The translations under genes were made by a program, and so were the position numbers. The notes below the pieces were generated by a model. The model did no database searches. It saw only the letters and a list, made by a program, of their open reading frames with translations, and was not told the DNA's origin. Shown one piece after another: positions 1 to 8,439 of a stretch of 43,683 nucleotides of DNA. Source of the stretch: a virus; the IMG/VR virus record IMGVR_UViG_3300025282_000076, positions 1 through 43,683 of that record. One strand, 5' to 3'. Each line of letters starts with the position of its first letter. The first letter of the stretch is position 1.

Positions 1-351
1 GAGTACGGCACAGGAACAGTGATAGCCCCTCGCGGCCGCCAAACCACGAAGATCAATGTTCCTTTAGATAAGACCGTGCGCACTCCTAAGCGCGCCCGCC
101 CCACGGATCAGTCTAAGCGCATCACACCGCCTCTTCCTGGCGAAGAGCAAGAGATCGGTGCACGCGAGACGCTCCGCACCGGACATTGGTATGTGGGTAG
201 CGACATGGGTGTTGATAAGGTTTCAAAAGCTGATGCTAAGACTCCAGAGGAAGCGTTGGCAAAAGTTGCGAAAGATATCGGCACTTCCGGCCGCGTCAAT
301 GTGTATGACGGTAGCCCCGTTGATAACCCGAAGCCAGTGCTCTCTAAATAA
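1..351 (+). CDS. Unknown protein, 3' part only (5' end outside window)
   Basis: The reading frame is open from base 1, so the true start probably lies upstream. An internal GTG at position 19 is possible but has only a badly spaced AGGAA before it. The first half is basic and proline-rich and looks disordered. The last ~55 residues (from HWYVGSDMG to the end) look like a small alpha/beta fold with an EEALAKVAKDI helix followed by a VNVYDG strand, loosely like small DUF2188-type domains. That resemblance is weak. The gene ends 65 nt before the next start, and this gap carries a promoter. I do not recognise a function. Confidence 0.6.
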   Translation, partial: EYGTGTVIAPRGRQTTKINVPLDKTVRTPKRARPTDQSKRITPPLPGEEQEIGARETLRTGHWYVGSDMGVDKVSKADAKTPEEALAKVAKDIGTSGRVNVYDGSPVDNPKPVLSK

Positions 352-363
352 TAAAAATAACAC

Positions 364-391
364 TTGACACCACCTACACATCCTGTATACT
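364..391 (+). promoter_or_regulatory. Sigma70-type promoter upstream of the Mre11-Rad50 fusion
   Basis: A perfect -35 hexamer TTGACA (364-369) and a -10 TATACT (386-391) are separated by 16 bp. The predicted start is near 398, about 20 nt before the TTG start codon. The leader contains TAGGGGATAA (404-413), which includes the ribosome-binding site. The same 10-mer follows the promoter at 43611. Confidence 0.8.
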
Positions 392-416
392 AGTATCATA
401 GACTAGGGGATAAGTT

Positions 417-3400
417 TTGAGTTATAAGGTAGCGCACATTGCGGACACGCACATCAAAAATCTTAAGTTTCACTACGAGTATAAGATCGTATTCGATCGA
501 TTATATGAAGCACTACGAAAAGAAAACGTAGACTACATCGTACACTGCGGCGACATCGCCCACACCAAGACACAGATTTCACCAGAGTTCGTTGAGCTTT
601 GCTCCGACTTCTTTTCGAATCTAGCGAAAATCGCACCAACCTACATCATTCTGGGGAACCACGACGGCAACCTAAAGAACAGTACCCGTCAGGACGCGCT
701 GTCGCCCATTGTGAAGGCTCTGGACCTACCAGACCTACATCTACTCAAGAACGCAGGTGAAACCGTCCTAGAGCCCGATCTCGCGCTCAACGTGCTATCG
801 GTCTTTGATGAGGACAACTGGGTGGCACCTAGTGATGACTCGCGTATTAATATTGCTCTGTATCATGGCGCCGTCTCTGGCGTCAAGACTGACACTGGCT
901 GGGTGATGGATCATGGCGACCATGACATTGGCGTCTTCGCCGGTCACGACTTCGCAATGCTCGGGGACATTCACAAGACTAATCAGATTCTTGATACAGA
1001 AGGACGGGTACGCTACTGTGGCTCAACTGTACAACAGAATCATGGTGAGACTAATGACAAGGGCTTCTTGATATGGGACATTGAAGACAAGAATACTTTT
1101 ACAGTAAAACATCACGTTCTTTTGAACCCCAAGCCGTTTGTGACTATAGAACTTACTCCTAAGGGTAGGATGCCTAAGGGTACCAGTATCCCCGCAGGAG
1201 CGCGCTTGCGTCTTGTAAGTAATAACAATCTGCCCCTTGACGTTATGCGTAAGGCTGTGGAAGTGGCCAAGCATCGCTTTAAGCCTGAGAGTATTACATT
1301 TCTTAATCGTGCATCTGGTGAAACGGGCACCGTTGAGATTGGCTCTGGATTTAAGGTGGAGAATCTCCGCGACAAGGGCGTGCAAGAGGACCTTATTCGC
1401 GAGTACCTAACTGACTATCAGCCCACTGAGGAAACATTGTCTCGTGTTTTTGAACTCAATCGGAAGTATAACTCTAAGATTGAAGAGACTGAAGAGATCG
1501 CTCGCAACGTTAATTGGAATATCAACAGCTTTGAATGGGACAATCTCTTCAACTACGGAGAAGGAAACTCCCTAAACTTTAATGAACTTAATGGTATTGT
1601 TGGTATTTTCGGCAAGAACTATTCGGGCAAGTCTAGTGTTATTGATGGCTTGCTTTACACTATGTTCAATACGACCTCTAAGAACGAGCGCAAGAACTAT
1701 AACATTATTAATCAGCACAAGCCAGATTGCCGCGGCACAGTAGAGTTGCAGGTGGGCGATAAAGTCTATACGATTGAGCGCACATCCGAGAAGTATGTTA
1801 AGAAGCTCAAGGGTGAGGTTACAAATGAAGCACGAACGTTCCTAGACTTCAGGGGTTCAGACCCCGTTTTAGGCGAAGGTGCAAGCCTTAATGGTACTAC
1901 TCGCACTGAGACCGATGCGCATATTCGGAAAAGATTTGGTACAGTAGAGGACTTCCTGCTTACATCGATGGCAAGTCAGCTAGATAGTTTATCCTTCATT
2001 AAGGAAGGTTCTACAAAACGCAAGGAAATCTTAGCTAAGTTCTTAGATTTAGACATCTTTGAGAAAAAGTTTAATCTTGCAAAAGAAGACTCTTCGGACT
2101 TAAAGGGCGTCCTGCGACGCCTCGGAGAGACGGACTACAAGATTGACATCGCTGTTGCAGAAGTTCAGCTAGATGAAGCTACTGCCGAGCTAGCAAGCGA
2201 GACAAAGGCTACCGACGTCCTCCGACAAAAGCTACAGACATCAGAAGAAGAGTATGCCACCCTTACAACAAAGATTGATTCTATACCCGCAGAGCGCCTA
2301 GATATCAAAAAGATGGTTGAAAGCCGTAATACACTAGAAAAGAAAATACAAAACTCCTATACCAACATCAGCGAACTGAAGGATGAGAATGCAGAGTTTG
2401 AAGCCCAGCTCACAGAGTATGATGAATTTTTGATGGGAATGGATATTGAAGATCTTCTTTCACAAAAGAAAGAGTATGACGAGTTTAAGCAGAAGTACGA
2501 TGACACAGTAAATCGTGCCCGAGTCATGGACACTGAGTATAAGTCAATGAGTAAGAAACTCCGACTCTTAGACGAGGTTCCGTGCGGAGATAACTATCCT
2601 ACCTGTCGTTTTATTAGTGATGCTCACTTGGCCACCGTTGAGCTACCCTCGTTAGAGATGGACATTATCACCGAGATTGAGGACGCCAAGACATATAAAA
2701 CCAAGATTGCTTCTGTTGATACAGTTGAAATGATTGAGTTAATCAACCGATACAACGAGACCATAGTTAAAAAGAATAATGTGGAACTTGAAAAGAGGGA
2801 CAACAAGGTTTCTATTGAGGTTCTCTACGGAAAGATTAAGAATCTTAAGACTGACCTAGCCGCAACCCAAGAAAAGATAGACCTCTATGAAGAGAAGAAA
2901 GAACTCATTCAGAATATTGAAAAGCTCTTAAACTCTCGTGATCAGGTCGGTGCAACTATTGGTAAGATCAAGAAGGCTATTGAAAAAGGCGATGAAACCC
3001 TTAATCGCTCCAATCGCCTTCTTGGCTCTCTTGAGCAAAAGCTCACAGACCTTAGGGAGAAAGAGCAGGAAGTTTTAGACATTCGTGCTGAGTATGCGGC
3101 TTATGATTTGTTTATGCGATGTATGCATTCAAACGGTATTGCTTACGATATTATCAAAAAGAGACTCCCCGTCATTAATGCAGAGATTGCCAAGGTCTTA
3201 TCAAATCTTGTAGACTTTGAGGTATTTTTCCAAGAAGACGGTAGGAAACTGAATGTCCTACTTAAGCACCCCAAGCACGAAGAACGCCCCATTGAGATGG
3301 GCTCTGGTGCAGAAAAGACCATAGCCTCTATGGGTATTCGCCTCGCACTATTGTCTATATCATCACTACCTAAGGGTAACATCTTTATTCTAGACGAGCC

Positions 3401-3572
3401 CGGAACTGCCTTGGACGCGGAGAACATGGAAGGATTCATTCGCATGCTTCAATTGATCAAGATGTATTTTAAGACTGTGATTCTTATTTCTCACCTAGAC
3501 TCGCTCAAGGATATCGTTGATATGGAAATTACTATTGATAAAGTTAAGGGCTATGCCTCAGTTAGTCAATAG
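417..3572 (+). CDS. Mre11/gp47-type nuclease fused to Rad50/gp46-type ATPase (SbcDC-like recombination endonuclease)
   Basis: One 1051-residue polypeptide carries both subunits of the T4 gp46/gp47 recombination nuclease, which resects DNA ends for recombination-dependent replication. Residues 1 to ~330 are a calcineurin-like phosphoesterase with DTH (10-12), GD (45-46), GNHD (80-83), YHG (149-151) and GDIH (183-186). The Rad50 part has Walker A GKNYSGKS (399-406) and a long coiled coil. It is interrupted by CGDNYPTC (723-730), which takes the place of the zinc hook. An ABC signature with GSGAEKT begins near 962, Walker B is FILDEP (D993, E994), and the H-loop is H1026. The start is TTG, since an in-frame stop lies two codons upstream; AGGGGAT precedes it. 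T4 makes these as separate 339- and 560-residue proteins. Its 3' end overlaps the convergent J-domain gene by 11 nt. Confidence 0.93.
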   Translation: MSYKVAHIADTHIKNLKFHYEYKIVFDRLYEALRKENVDYIVHCGDIAHTKTQISPEFVELCSDFFSNLAKIAPTYIILGNHDGNLKNSTRQDALSPIVKALDLPDLHLLKNAGETVLEPDLALNVLSVFDEDNWVAPSDDSRINIALYHGAVSGVKTDTGWVMDHGDHDIGVFAGHDFAMLGDIHKTNQILDTEGRVRYCGSTVQQNHGETNDKGFLIWDIEDKNTFTVKHHVLLNPKPFVTIELTPKGRMPKGTSIPAGARLRLVSNNNLPLDVMRKAVEVAKHRFKPESITFLNRASGETGTVEIGSGFKVENLRDKGVQEDLIREYLTDYQPTEETLSRVFELNRKYNSKIEETEEIARNVNWNINSFEWDNLFNYGEGNSLNFNELNGIVGIFGKNYSGKSSVIDGLLYTMFNTTSKNERKNYNIINQHKPDCRGTVELQVGDKVYTIERTSEKYVKKLKGEVTNEARTFLDFRGSDPVLGEGASLNGTTRTETDAHIRKRFGTVEDFLLTSMASQLDSLSFIKEGSTKRKEILAKFLDLDIFEKKFNLAKEDSSDLKGVLRRLGETDYKIDIAVAEVQLDEATAELASETKATDVLRQKLQTSEEEYATLTTKIDSIPAERLDIKKMVESRNTLEKKIQNSYTNISELKDENAEFEAQLTEYDEFLMGMDIEDLLSQKKEYDEFKQKYDDTVNRARVMDTEYKSMSKKLRLLDEVPCGDNYPTCRFISDAHLATVELPSLEMDIITEIEDAKTYKTKIASVDTVEMIELINRYNETIVKKNNVELEKRDNKVSIEVLYGKIKNLKTDLAATQEKIDLYEEKKELIQNIEKLLNSRDQVGATIGKIKKAIEKGDETLNRSNRLLGSLEQKLTDLREKEQEVLDIRAEYAAYDLFMRCMHSNGIAYDIIKKRLPVINAEIAKVLSNLVDFEVFFQEDGRKLNVLLKHPKHEERPIEMGSGAEKTIASMGIRLALLSISSLPKGNIFILDEPGTALDAENMEGFIRMLQLIKMYFKTVILISHLDSLKDIVDMEITIDKVKGYASVSQ

Positions 3573-4281
3573 ATGTGCTTTCAAGCCTATAGTCATAAGC
3601 TTGGAGGAAATAACTTTTGATGGCGTGATCCTTCACATCTTCATTGCCAACATACCATGACCAAGTGATAAGAGAGGCAATGTGTGAGATTTTACCCATT
3701 GTTCCTTTAATGTCCTCCTCTAGCCAATGAAGTGTTTCTTTCGTAGGATCAGCAACTTCAATATCTAGATCCATGGCGAGAGAGTACAAGATATACCAGT
3801 TCGCATCCTTATAAGCTGCCTGAGCTGACATAAACATTTTCTCTAGACGTTTGGCTTCAGTCGCCGAAGCACCTCTGGCTAGCACCTTATCGGGATGAGT
3901 TTTATCGGCCACTTTATAATAGAGCTTTTTTAGCTCGGAACCCTTCACCGGACTAACGTCAGGGTTTTCTATTTCTGGAAGATCATCGATTTCATCACCT
4001 TTATCTGGCGTATGAGAGATCTCTGTCTCCTCCTCGGACTCTTCTTCTGGATCTGTAGACTCTTGCGCAAGTCTTTCGGTTTCTTCTCTTAGTCTTTGCT
4101 CACGTAGTTCATTAATCTTCTTTTTTTCTTCAATTGGTAGTCTCTGAAATATTTCATTGACAATCGCCATGAATTCTTGTTTTGCTTCTGGTATTAACTC
4201 CTCGTGATATTCTAAGTCAGCATGAACGAACTCTGCTTTTTTTAACAATTTTTTAAATTTAAGCTTAACTTGTTTCGACAT
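3562..4281 (-). CDS. J-domain (DnaJ-like) protein
   Basis: This is the only minus-strand gene. It encodes 239 residues. The N-terminal ~85 residues are charged and helical, followed by a very acidic linker (~85-110). A J-domain-like segment then begins near 112: the helix ELKKLYYKVADKTHPDK contains the HPD tripeptide (129-131) that in DnaJ proteins stimulates Hsp70 ATPase. A further helical pair (AKRLEKMFMSAQAAYKDAN) matches helix III. The ~65-residue C-terminal tail is unrecognised. AGGAG precedes the ATG. No Gly/Phe region or zinc-finger domain is present, so it is not a full DnaJ. It probably recruits host DnaK to a specific client, but the client cannot be read from the sequence. Its 3' end overlaps the nuclease gene by 11 nt. 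Confidence 0.75.
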   Translation of the reverse strand: MSKQVKLKFKKLLKKAEFVHADLEYHEELIPEAKQEFMAIVNEIFQRLPIEEKKKINELREQRLREETERLAQESTDPEEESEEETEISHTPDKGDEIDDLPEIENPDVSPVKGSELKKLYYKVADKTHPDKVLARGASATEAKRLEKMFMSAQAAYKDANWYILYSLAMDLDIEVADPTKETLHWLEEDIKGTMGKISHIASLITWSWYVGNEDVKDHAIKSYFLQAYDYRLESTSID

Positions 4282-4322
4282 ACATTACTCCTGGGGCTAA
4301 TTAGTGAGAGAGGAAGGTAGTG

Positions 4323-4508
4323 ATGAGACATATTATTGATAAAGGACTGAATAAACTTATTTCCCGAAAACTAATGGCCTGGGGAACAGCTACGTGTCTG
4401 TTGATGTTCGCTGATTTGGCATCCAGCGATTGGGTTATAATCACTTGTGTATATATTGGTGGTCAGACTGTGGTGGACACAGTGGCACGCCTGAAGGGGC
4501 TGGAATGA
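4323..4508 (+). CDS. Small membrane protein, holin-like candidate
   Basis: The product is 61 residues from the ATG at 4323. A GTG three bases upstream is in frame, but AGGAAGG (4311-4317) is better spaced for the ATG. A short basic N-terminus (KLISRK) is followed by two hydrophobic stretches, LMAWGTATCLLMFADLA and WVIITCVYIGGQTVV, consistent with two membrane helices and a short charged tail. This resembles small class II-type holins in size and layout, but no signature residue proves it. The stop overlaps the next gene's ATG (ATGA), so the two are translationally coupled. The next two genes are also membrane or exported proteins, which suggests an envelope or lysis cassette. Confidence 0.6.
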   Translation: MRHIIDKGLNKLISRKLMAWGTATCLLMFADLASSDWVIITCVYIGGQTVVDTVARLKGLE

Positions 4509-4924
4509 TAACTTTATTGCGCCTACGAACTTTATCTAAGAAGATCTGGCTCGCCGCTAAGAAGTTTTGGTGGGTACTCGTCCTTGGGTTTGGGCTAATT
4601 ATTGCGTTTCTTATATATCTTCTTACTCGCAACGGCGCGTTTGTAGCTGGACTCCTGGACCTTATGGAGTCTCGGAGAGACCAGCACGATCAAGAGATGG
4701 AAACTCTTGCACATATTCACAATACCGAAATAGCGGAAAAGAATGCACGGTTACAAGAACACCTCAAGCGACGAGCCGAAATTGAAGAAGAATTTAAGAA
4801 ACGAGGCGAGTCGCTCGACAAAGAAAAAGAAGCAGAACTTAAAAGAATCGTAGATGAAAGCTATAATAATCCTGAAAAGCTTGCTAGAGAACTAGCTGAA
4901 GCGTTTGGGATACAAAATGGTTAA
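4505..4924 (+). CDS. Single-pass membrane protein with cytoplasmic or periplasmic coiled coil
   Basis: The product is 139 residues from the ATG at 4505, which overlaps the previous stop. A basic N-terminus precedes one long hydrophobic segment (FWWVLVLGFGLIIAFLIYLL, about residues 23-42). A highly charged heptad-like helix rich in E, K and R (~60-125) follows. An N-terminal anchor plus a long coiled coil is the architecture of inner-membrane spanin subunits (Rz-type), and the following gene encodes an exported protein. The resemblance is architectural only; I recognise no family motif. The open frame extends further upstream into the previous gene, but the coupled ATG is the natural start. 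Confidence 0.65.
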   Translation: MITLLRLRTLSKKIWLAAKKFWWVLVLGFGLIIAFLIYLLTRNGAFVAGLLDLMESRRDQHDQEMETLAHIHNTEIAEKNARLQEHLKRRAEIEEEFKKRGESLDKEKEAELKRIVDESYNNPEKLARELAEAFGIQNG

Positions 4925-5384
4925 AAAATTAATAGCACTCTATCTAGCCCTTTGGCTTGCCGCACCTGCTGTGGTGATGGCTGAAGAGGTTGAGACATTT
5001 CCAGACTATGTGGTCCTGCCAGTTGAAGCAGGAGACACGGTACCGTTTGAGGGAATACTCCTCTCATTGGACGCAGCCGCCAAGATCCTTACAGAGAAGA
5101 AGTACGAGGACGTTGAATGTGATCTGCGCCTAGAATATGAACTCCAGATTCAGAAAGACAACTATGAGCTGCTTCTGTCTTATAAAGATATTGAGATTGC
5201 CTCATGGACCGACAAGTACGAGGCTATGATGATTCTAAAGACGACAGAGAATGAGAGGTTATATGACCTCGTAACTAAGACAAAGCCTGGAAGCGAGCCT
5301 TTTATGGTGGCTTTAGGATTTGGAATTGGAACGCTTACATCGCTAGGAATCTTTGCTCTGTCAACGGAGATAGTCAAGCCGTGA
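4917..5384 (+). CDS. Exported protein with signal peptide and C-terminal membrane segment
   Basis: The product is 155 residues. The ATG at 4917 gives a textbook signal peptide, MVKKLIALYLALWLAAPAVV followed by MAEE. A TTG four codons upstream would only add residues before the KK. The mature part begins with an acidic segment containing PVEAGDTVPFEGILLSLDAA. A charged, probably helical region (~65-125) and a C-terminal hydrophobic stretch (FMVALGFGIGTLTSLGIFAL) follow. It overlaps the previous gene by 8 nt and the next by GTGA. An exported protein anchored at its C-terminus could span the periplasm with its coiled-coil neighbour, as spanins do. It lacks an obvious lipobox cysteine, so it is not a classical o-spanin. 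Confidence 0.65.
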   Translation: MVKKLIALYLALWLAAPAVVMAEEVETFPDYVVLPVEAGDTVPFEGILLSLDAAAKILTEKKYEDVECDLRLEYELQIQKDNYELLLSYKDIEIASWTDKYEAMMILKTTENERLYDLVTKTKPGSEPFMVALGFGIGTLTSLGIFALSTEIVKP

Positions 5385-5923
5385 GCATACCAGAGGTTAG
5401 CTCTAGAAACCGCCTCCTATCTTTCCTGCAGAAGAATCTGCGAAAGATTGATTCGCTACTTATAAGAGGGTTCTTCCGCGCCCCCTCACAGCCGGGATTC
5501 TTATATTACCTTGCGACGGACCAGTCTTTGAGTGCAGATAGTTGGACTACGGTACAATTTGATACTGCAGATTTTGATAATAATAGTGATTTTGCAAGTT
5601 ATGTGTTCACGGCACCCCAAGCAGGGACGTATGTTTTTACAGCGAACCTCCGAATGGATAGTATTGATAGTTCAGCAACGCAGTACTCATGGGGTCAGTT
5701 CCGGAATATCACTCAGTCAAAGAATTATCGTGTAGGGATCTATGAGCTAGACAATCAGACTGTGGATTATTGGACAGTGGGCGGCTCTGTAATACTCTCT
5801 CTGGCTGCCAGTGATCAAGTAGATTTTCAGGCTTTTGTTAAGGCTGGAACTGCAAAGATGGAGGTAGGCAGCTCCCCAGCAACTACAAGATATAATTTTT
5901 TTAGTGGATATATGTTAGGATGA
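5381..5923 (+). CDS. C1q/TNF-like domain protein, probable fibre tip or receptor-binding protein
   Basis: The product is 180 residues from a GTG start overlapping the previous stop. Residues ~1-40 are basic. From ~45 to the end there is a beta-rich domain with C1q-family hallmarks: an early W.TV.FDT strand, the core segment FTAPQAGTYVFTANLRM near residues 73-89, and a final strand YNFFSGYML matching the family's closing 'tFSGyll' pattern. C1q-like jelly-roll domains occur at trimeric tips of phage fibres, where they bind cell-surface ligands. Its place in the virion is inferred. It lies between the putative envelope genes and the packaging genes, away from the baseplate genes. There is no visible signal peptide. 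Confidence 0.65.
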   Translation: MSIPEVSSRNRLLSFLQKNLRKIDSLLIRGFFRAPSQPGFLYYLATDQSLSADSWTTVQFDTADFDNNSDFASYVFTAPQAGTYVFTANLRMDSIDSSATQYSWGQFRNITQSKNYRVGIYELDNQTVDYWTVGGSVILSLAASDQVDFQAFVKAGTAKMEVGSSPATTRYNFFSGYMLG

Positions 5924-6303
5924 GCGACAACCAAGAATACATAGCCAATTTAGAGAAAGCCATATCTCAAAAGTATGGCACCGAAGCAATCAACAATCCG
6001 AAGAGATTTTGGGATGATGAGAAAGAAAAGAACTACATTGCTCAGTCACAAGAAGAGCAACGCAAGTTTGCTAAACTGGCCGAATCCCAAGACAAAGTAG
6101 AACAAGACGGATTTTTAATAAACAAAAAACTACTTACTAGAGATCATAATAGGACTTGTCCTGTTTGTTCGCGATATTCTTTTCACCCTCGGGATGATTT
6201 GTATATGAATAAATTCGAAGCATGCTTCGGGTGCTATATACAATACATTCAGCACAGAGAAGAAAGATGGGCAACAGGCTGGCGACCTAACGAGGAAGAA
6301 TAA
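5920..6303 (+). CDS. Zinc-ribbon protein of unknown function
   Basis: The product is 127 residues, coupled to the previous gene by ATGA. The N-terminal ~75 residues are helical and charged. The C-terminal part has two CxxC pairs, CPVC (near residue 81) and CFGC (near residue 105), separated by about 20 residues, which should form one zinc site. The position directly before the packaging genes is suggestive of a role in packaging or in regulating late genes, but nothing in the sequence specifies it. I do not recognise the family. Confidence 0.7.
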   Translation: MSDNQEYIANLEKAISQKYGTEAINNPKRFWDDEKEKNYIAQSQEEQRKFAKLAESQDKVEQDGFLINKKLLTRDHNRTCPVCSRYSFHPRDDLYMNKFEACFGCYIQYIQHREERWATGWRPNEEE

Positions 6304-6304
6304 C

Positions 6305-6850
6305 ATGGCAACAGTATACGAAATCATCCAGGGAATTAACCAAGCAGCCGCTAATGGCGCATGGGATGGCGCCCACTCCGCAGACTTAGCTGCCGATGGC
6401 AAAGCCCGCGACGCTGGTCTTAAGCGAGCAAACGGACACTTTATTAATGACCGTCGAGTTATTGATGGTTTTGGCGTCAAGTTCCATGGACCCATCCTCC
6501 GGGTTACATACCAGTCCGAAATAAGAATCAAAGAAGTCCAAGACAAAGGTTTTGAAGGTGACATCGAAAACCAGATTCAGGAAATCGTAAAGTTCCTGAA
6601 GAAAGAATACAAAGCTATCACGGGCAACACACTTACACTAACGAAAGAGGGAGACTCCTCCATCCTAGTTCAGCGTATGTCTAACTACCGCACTGACGTT
6701 CAGGCGCACTGTGACTACCGCATCGGTGGTCTCACAGACGTTCTTGAAGTTAATGGCGGAACTGATGAGGAACGACTTGATTCCTCCATTCGTGATTTTC
6801 TTTCAATGGGGAGAGACAAAGCCAAAAAGCCTTCTAATGTGAAGATCTAA
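6305..6850 (+). CDS. Unknown protein immediately upstream of terminase
   Basis: The product is 181 residues and starts 1 nt after the previous stop. It is mixed alpha/beta and soluble, with an N-terminal helix (TVYEIIQGINQAAANGAW) and a central segment that may pair strands around LRVTYQSEIRIKEV. There are no cysteines except one near residue 137 and no membrane segment. The gene directly before the large terminase is often the small terminase in phages, but I see neither a helix-turn-helix nor a gp16-like pattern. The strand-rich middle also does not favour it. The name small terminase is therefore not assigned. Confidence 0.65.
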   Translation: MATVYEIIQGINQAAANGAWDGAHSADLAADGKARDAGLKRANGHFINDRRVIDGFGVKFHGPILRVTYQSEIRIKEVQDKGFEGDIENQIQEIVKFLKKEYKAITGNTLTLTKEGDSSILVQRMSNYRTDVQAHCDYRIGGLTDVLEVNGGTDEERLDSSIRDFLSMGRDKAKKPSNVKI

Positions 6851-6852
6851 TA

Positions 6853-8436
6853 ATGGCCGCTCTTACCAAGAAAGAGATATTAAAGGAAGTTGTTAAAGCC
6901 GGCAAAGACCCGGTATATTTTACCATAAACTACTGTCGCATCTCCCATCCGCAAAAGGGTCTTATTCCTTTCAAGGCGTATGATTATCAGAAAGAACTCC
7001 TTAAAGATTTCCGAGATTATCGCTTCAATATTATTCTCAAGGCGCGGCAGCTGGGTATTTCCACCATTAGCGCGGCTTATGTAGCATGGCTAATGCTCTT
7101 TCACAAGGATAAGAATATCCTCGTAGTTGCGACCAAACTGCAGACAGCCACTAACCTTGTTAAAAAAGTAAAAGCGATTATCAAGAATCTGCCACCCTGG
7201 ATGCAGATTTCCGACATCACAGTGGATAATCGTACCTCCTTCGAACTTGGCAATGGCTCACAAATTAAGGGCTCCTCGACATCAGGAGACGCTGGTCGTT
7301 CCGAAGCTCTCTCGCTTCTCATTATCGATGAGGCTGCTCATGTGGAGCGCCTAGATGAACTCTGGACTGCTCTCTATCCTACTCTATCAACAGGCGGTCG
7401 ATGTATTGCTTTGTCCACCCCTAATGGTGTAGGTAATTGGTTCCACCAGAACTGCGTAGAAGCGGAGACCGGAACAAACGATTTCCACATGACCACATTG
7501 ATGTGGGATGCCCACCCCGACAGAGATAAGAAATGGTTTGAAAAAGAAACCAGGAATATGTCCAAGCGGCAAATTGCCCAAGAGCTTGAATGCAACTTTA
7601 ATGTTTCAGGAGAGACAGTAATCCATCCTGAGGATCTAGAGTGGTTTCTGGAGCGGATCACAAGCCCCGAATACAGAACAGGATTTGATCGCAACTACTG
7701 GATCTGGGAAAAGTATGACCCCGAGAAATCCTATCTGATTGTGGCTGATGTTGCACGCGGCGATGGTAAAGATAACAGCGCCTTTCATATTATTCAGTTG
7801 GACGACATGAAACAAGTTGGGGAATACATCGGCAAGCCGACACCTGATGACTTTGCTGATATACTCTATAGTATAGCCGCAGAGTACAATAATCCTATGT
7901 TAGTAATAGAAAACAACAATATTGGCTTCGCGGTACTTAAAAAACTCCAGGATAAAGAGTATCCTAACCTATACTATTCTACTAAGGGAGATCACCAGTA
8001 TATCGACCCAGTAACCGCGCAATGGCAATCCAATGCGATACCTGGATTCACCACATCTTCTAAAACAAGACCACTGATTGTTGCGAAGATGGAAGAGTTT
8101 ATGAGAAACAAACTAATTACTATCAACTCTAATCGCCTGTTATCAGAAATGAAAACCTTTATCTGGCATCATGGCCGACCTCAAGCGATGAGAAGTTATA
8201 ATGACGACTTGGTAATGTCGTTTGCAATTGGTTGTTGGGTGAGAGATACTGTGATCATCGAAAGTCAAAAGAATGTTGAATATAGTAAGAGCTTTATTGC
8301 CGGCATCAGTACAGCTTCTACAACTATTTCTACCACTATTCCGGGTATGTCCGGACACAAAATCACAAAGGAAAACCAAAGGGTCGGAGAAGCAACTAGC
8401 TTCAATGACAAATACTTAGGTTTAATCAAGGGCTAA
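6853..8436 (+). CDS. Terminase large subunit (T4 gp17-like)
   Basis: The product is 527 residues (T4 gp17 is 610). The N-terminal ATPase has a phage-type Walker A, ARQLGIST (64-71), and Walker B LLIIDEA with D159 and E160. A coupling-type segment ALSTPNG follows. The C-terminal RNase H-like nuclease has the acidic residues expected for two-metal catalysis: D299 in LIVADVARGDGKDNS, E353 in LVIENNN, and D451/D452 in SYNDDLVMS. The protein would pump DNA into proheads through the portal encoded just downstream and cut the concatemer. The start is 2 nt after the upstream stop, and the portal gene begins 3 nt after this stop. I am confident of the family. Confidence 0.95.
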   Translation: MAALTKKEILKEVVKAGKDPVYFTINYCRISHPQKGLIPFKAYDYQKELLKDFRDYRFNIILKARQLGISTISAAYVAWLMLFHKDKNILVVATKLQTATNLVKKVKAIIKNLPPWMQISDITVDNRTSFELGNGSQIKGSSTSGDAGRSEALSLLIIDEAAHVERLDELWTALYPTLSTGGRCIALSTPNGVGNWFHQNCVEAETGTNDFHMTTLMWDAHPDRDKKWFEKETRNMSKRQIAQELECNFNVSGETVIHPEDLEWFLERITSPEYRTGFDRNYWIWEKYDPEKSYLIVADVARGDGKDNSAFHIIQLDDMKQVGEYIGKPTPDDFADILYSIAAEYNNPMLVIENNNIGFAVLKKLQDKEYPNLYYSTKGDHQYIDPVTAQWQSNAIPGFTTSSKTRPLIVAKMEEFMRNKLITINSNRLLSEMKTFIWHHGRPQAMRSYNDDLVMSFAIGCWVRDTVIIESQKNVEYSKSFIAGISTASTTISTTIPGMSGHKITKENQRVGEATSFNDKYLGLIKG

Positions 8437-8439
8437 CAA

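Noticed and set aside
1023-1385. Minus-strand open frames of 87-120 codons within the Mre11-Rad50 gene
   Set aside because: They lie wholly inside a gene with clear protein motifs and have no family-like content; they are codon-bias shadows.
4430-4504. Upstream extension of the coiled-coil membrane protein
   Set aside because: The frame is open to an ATG at 4430 but this lies deep within the preceding gene, while ATG 4505 overlaps its stop and gives a normal N-terminus before the membrane helix.
6305-6850. Small terminase subunit
   Set aside because: Suggested only by position before the large terminase; no helix-turn-helix or coiled-coil pattern of gp16 is visible.
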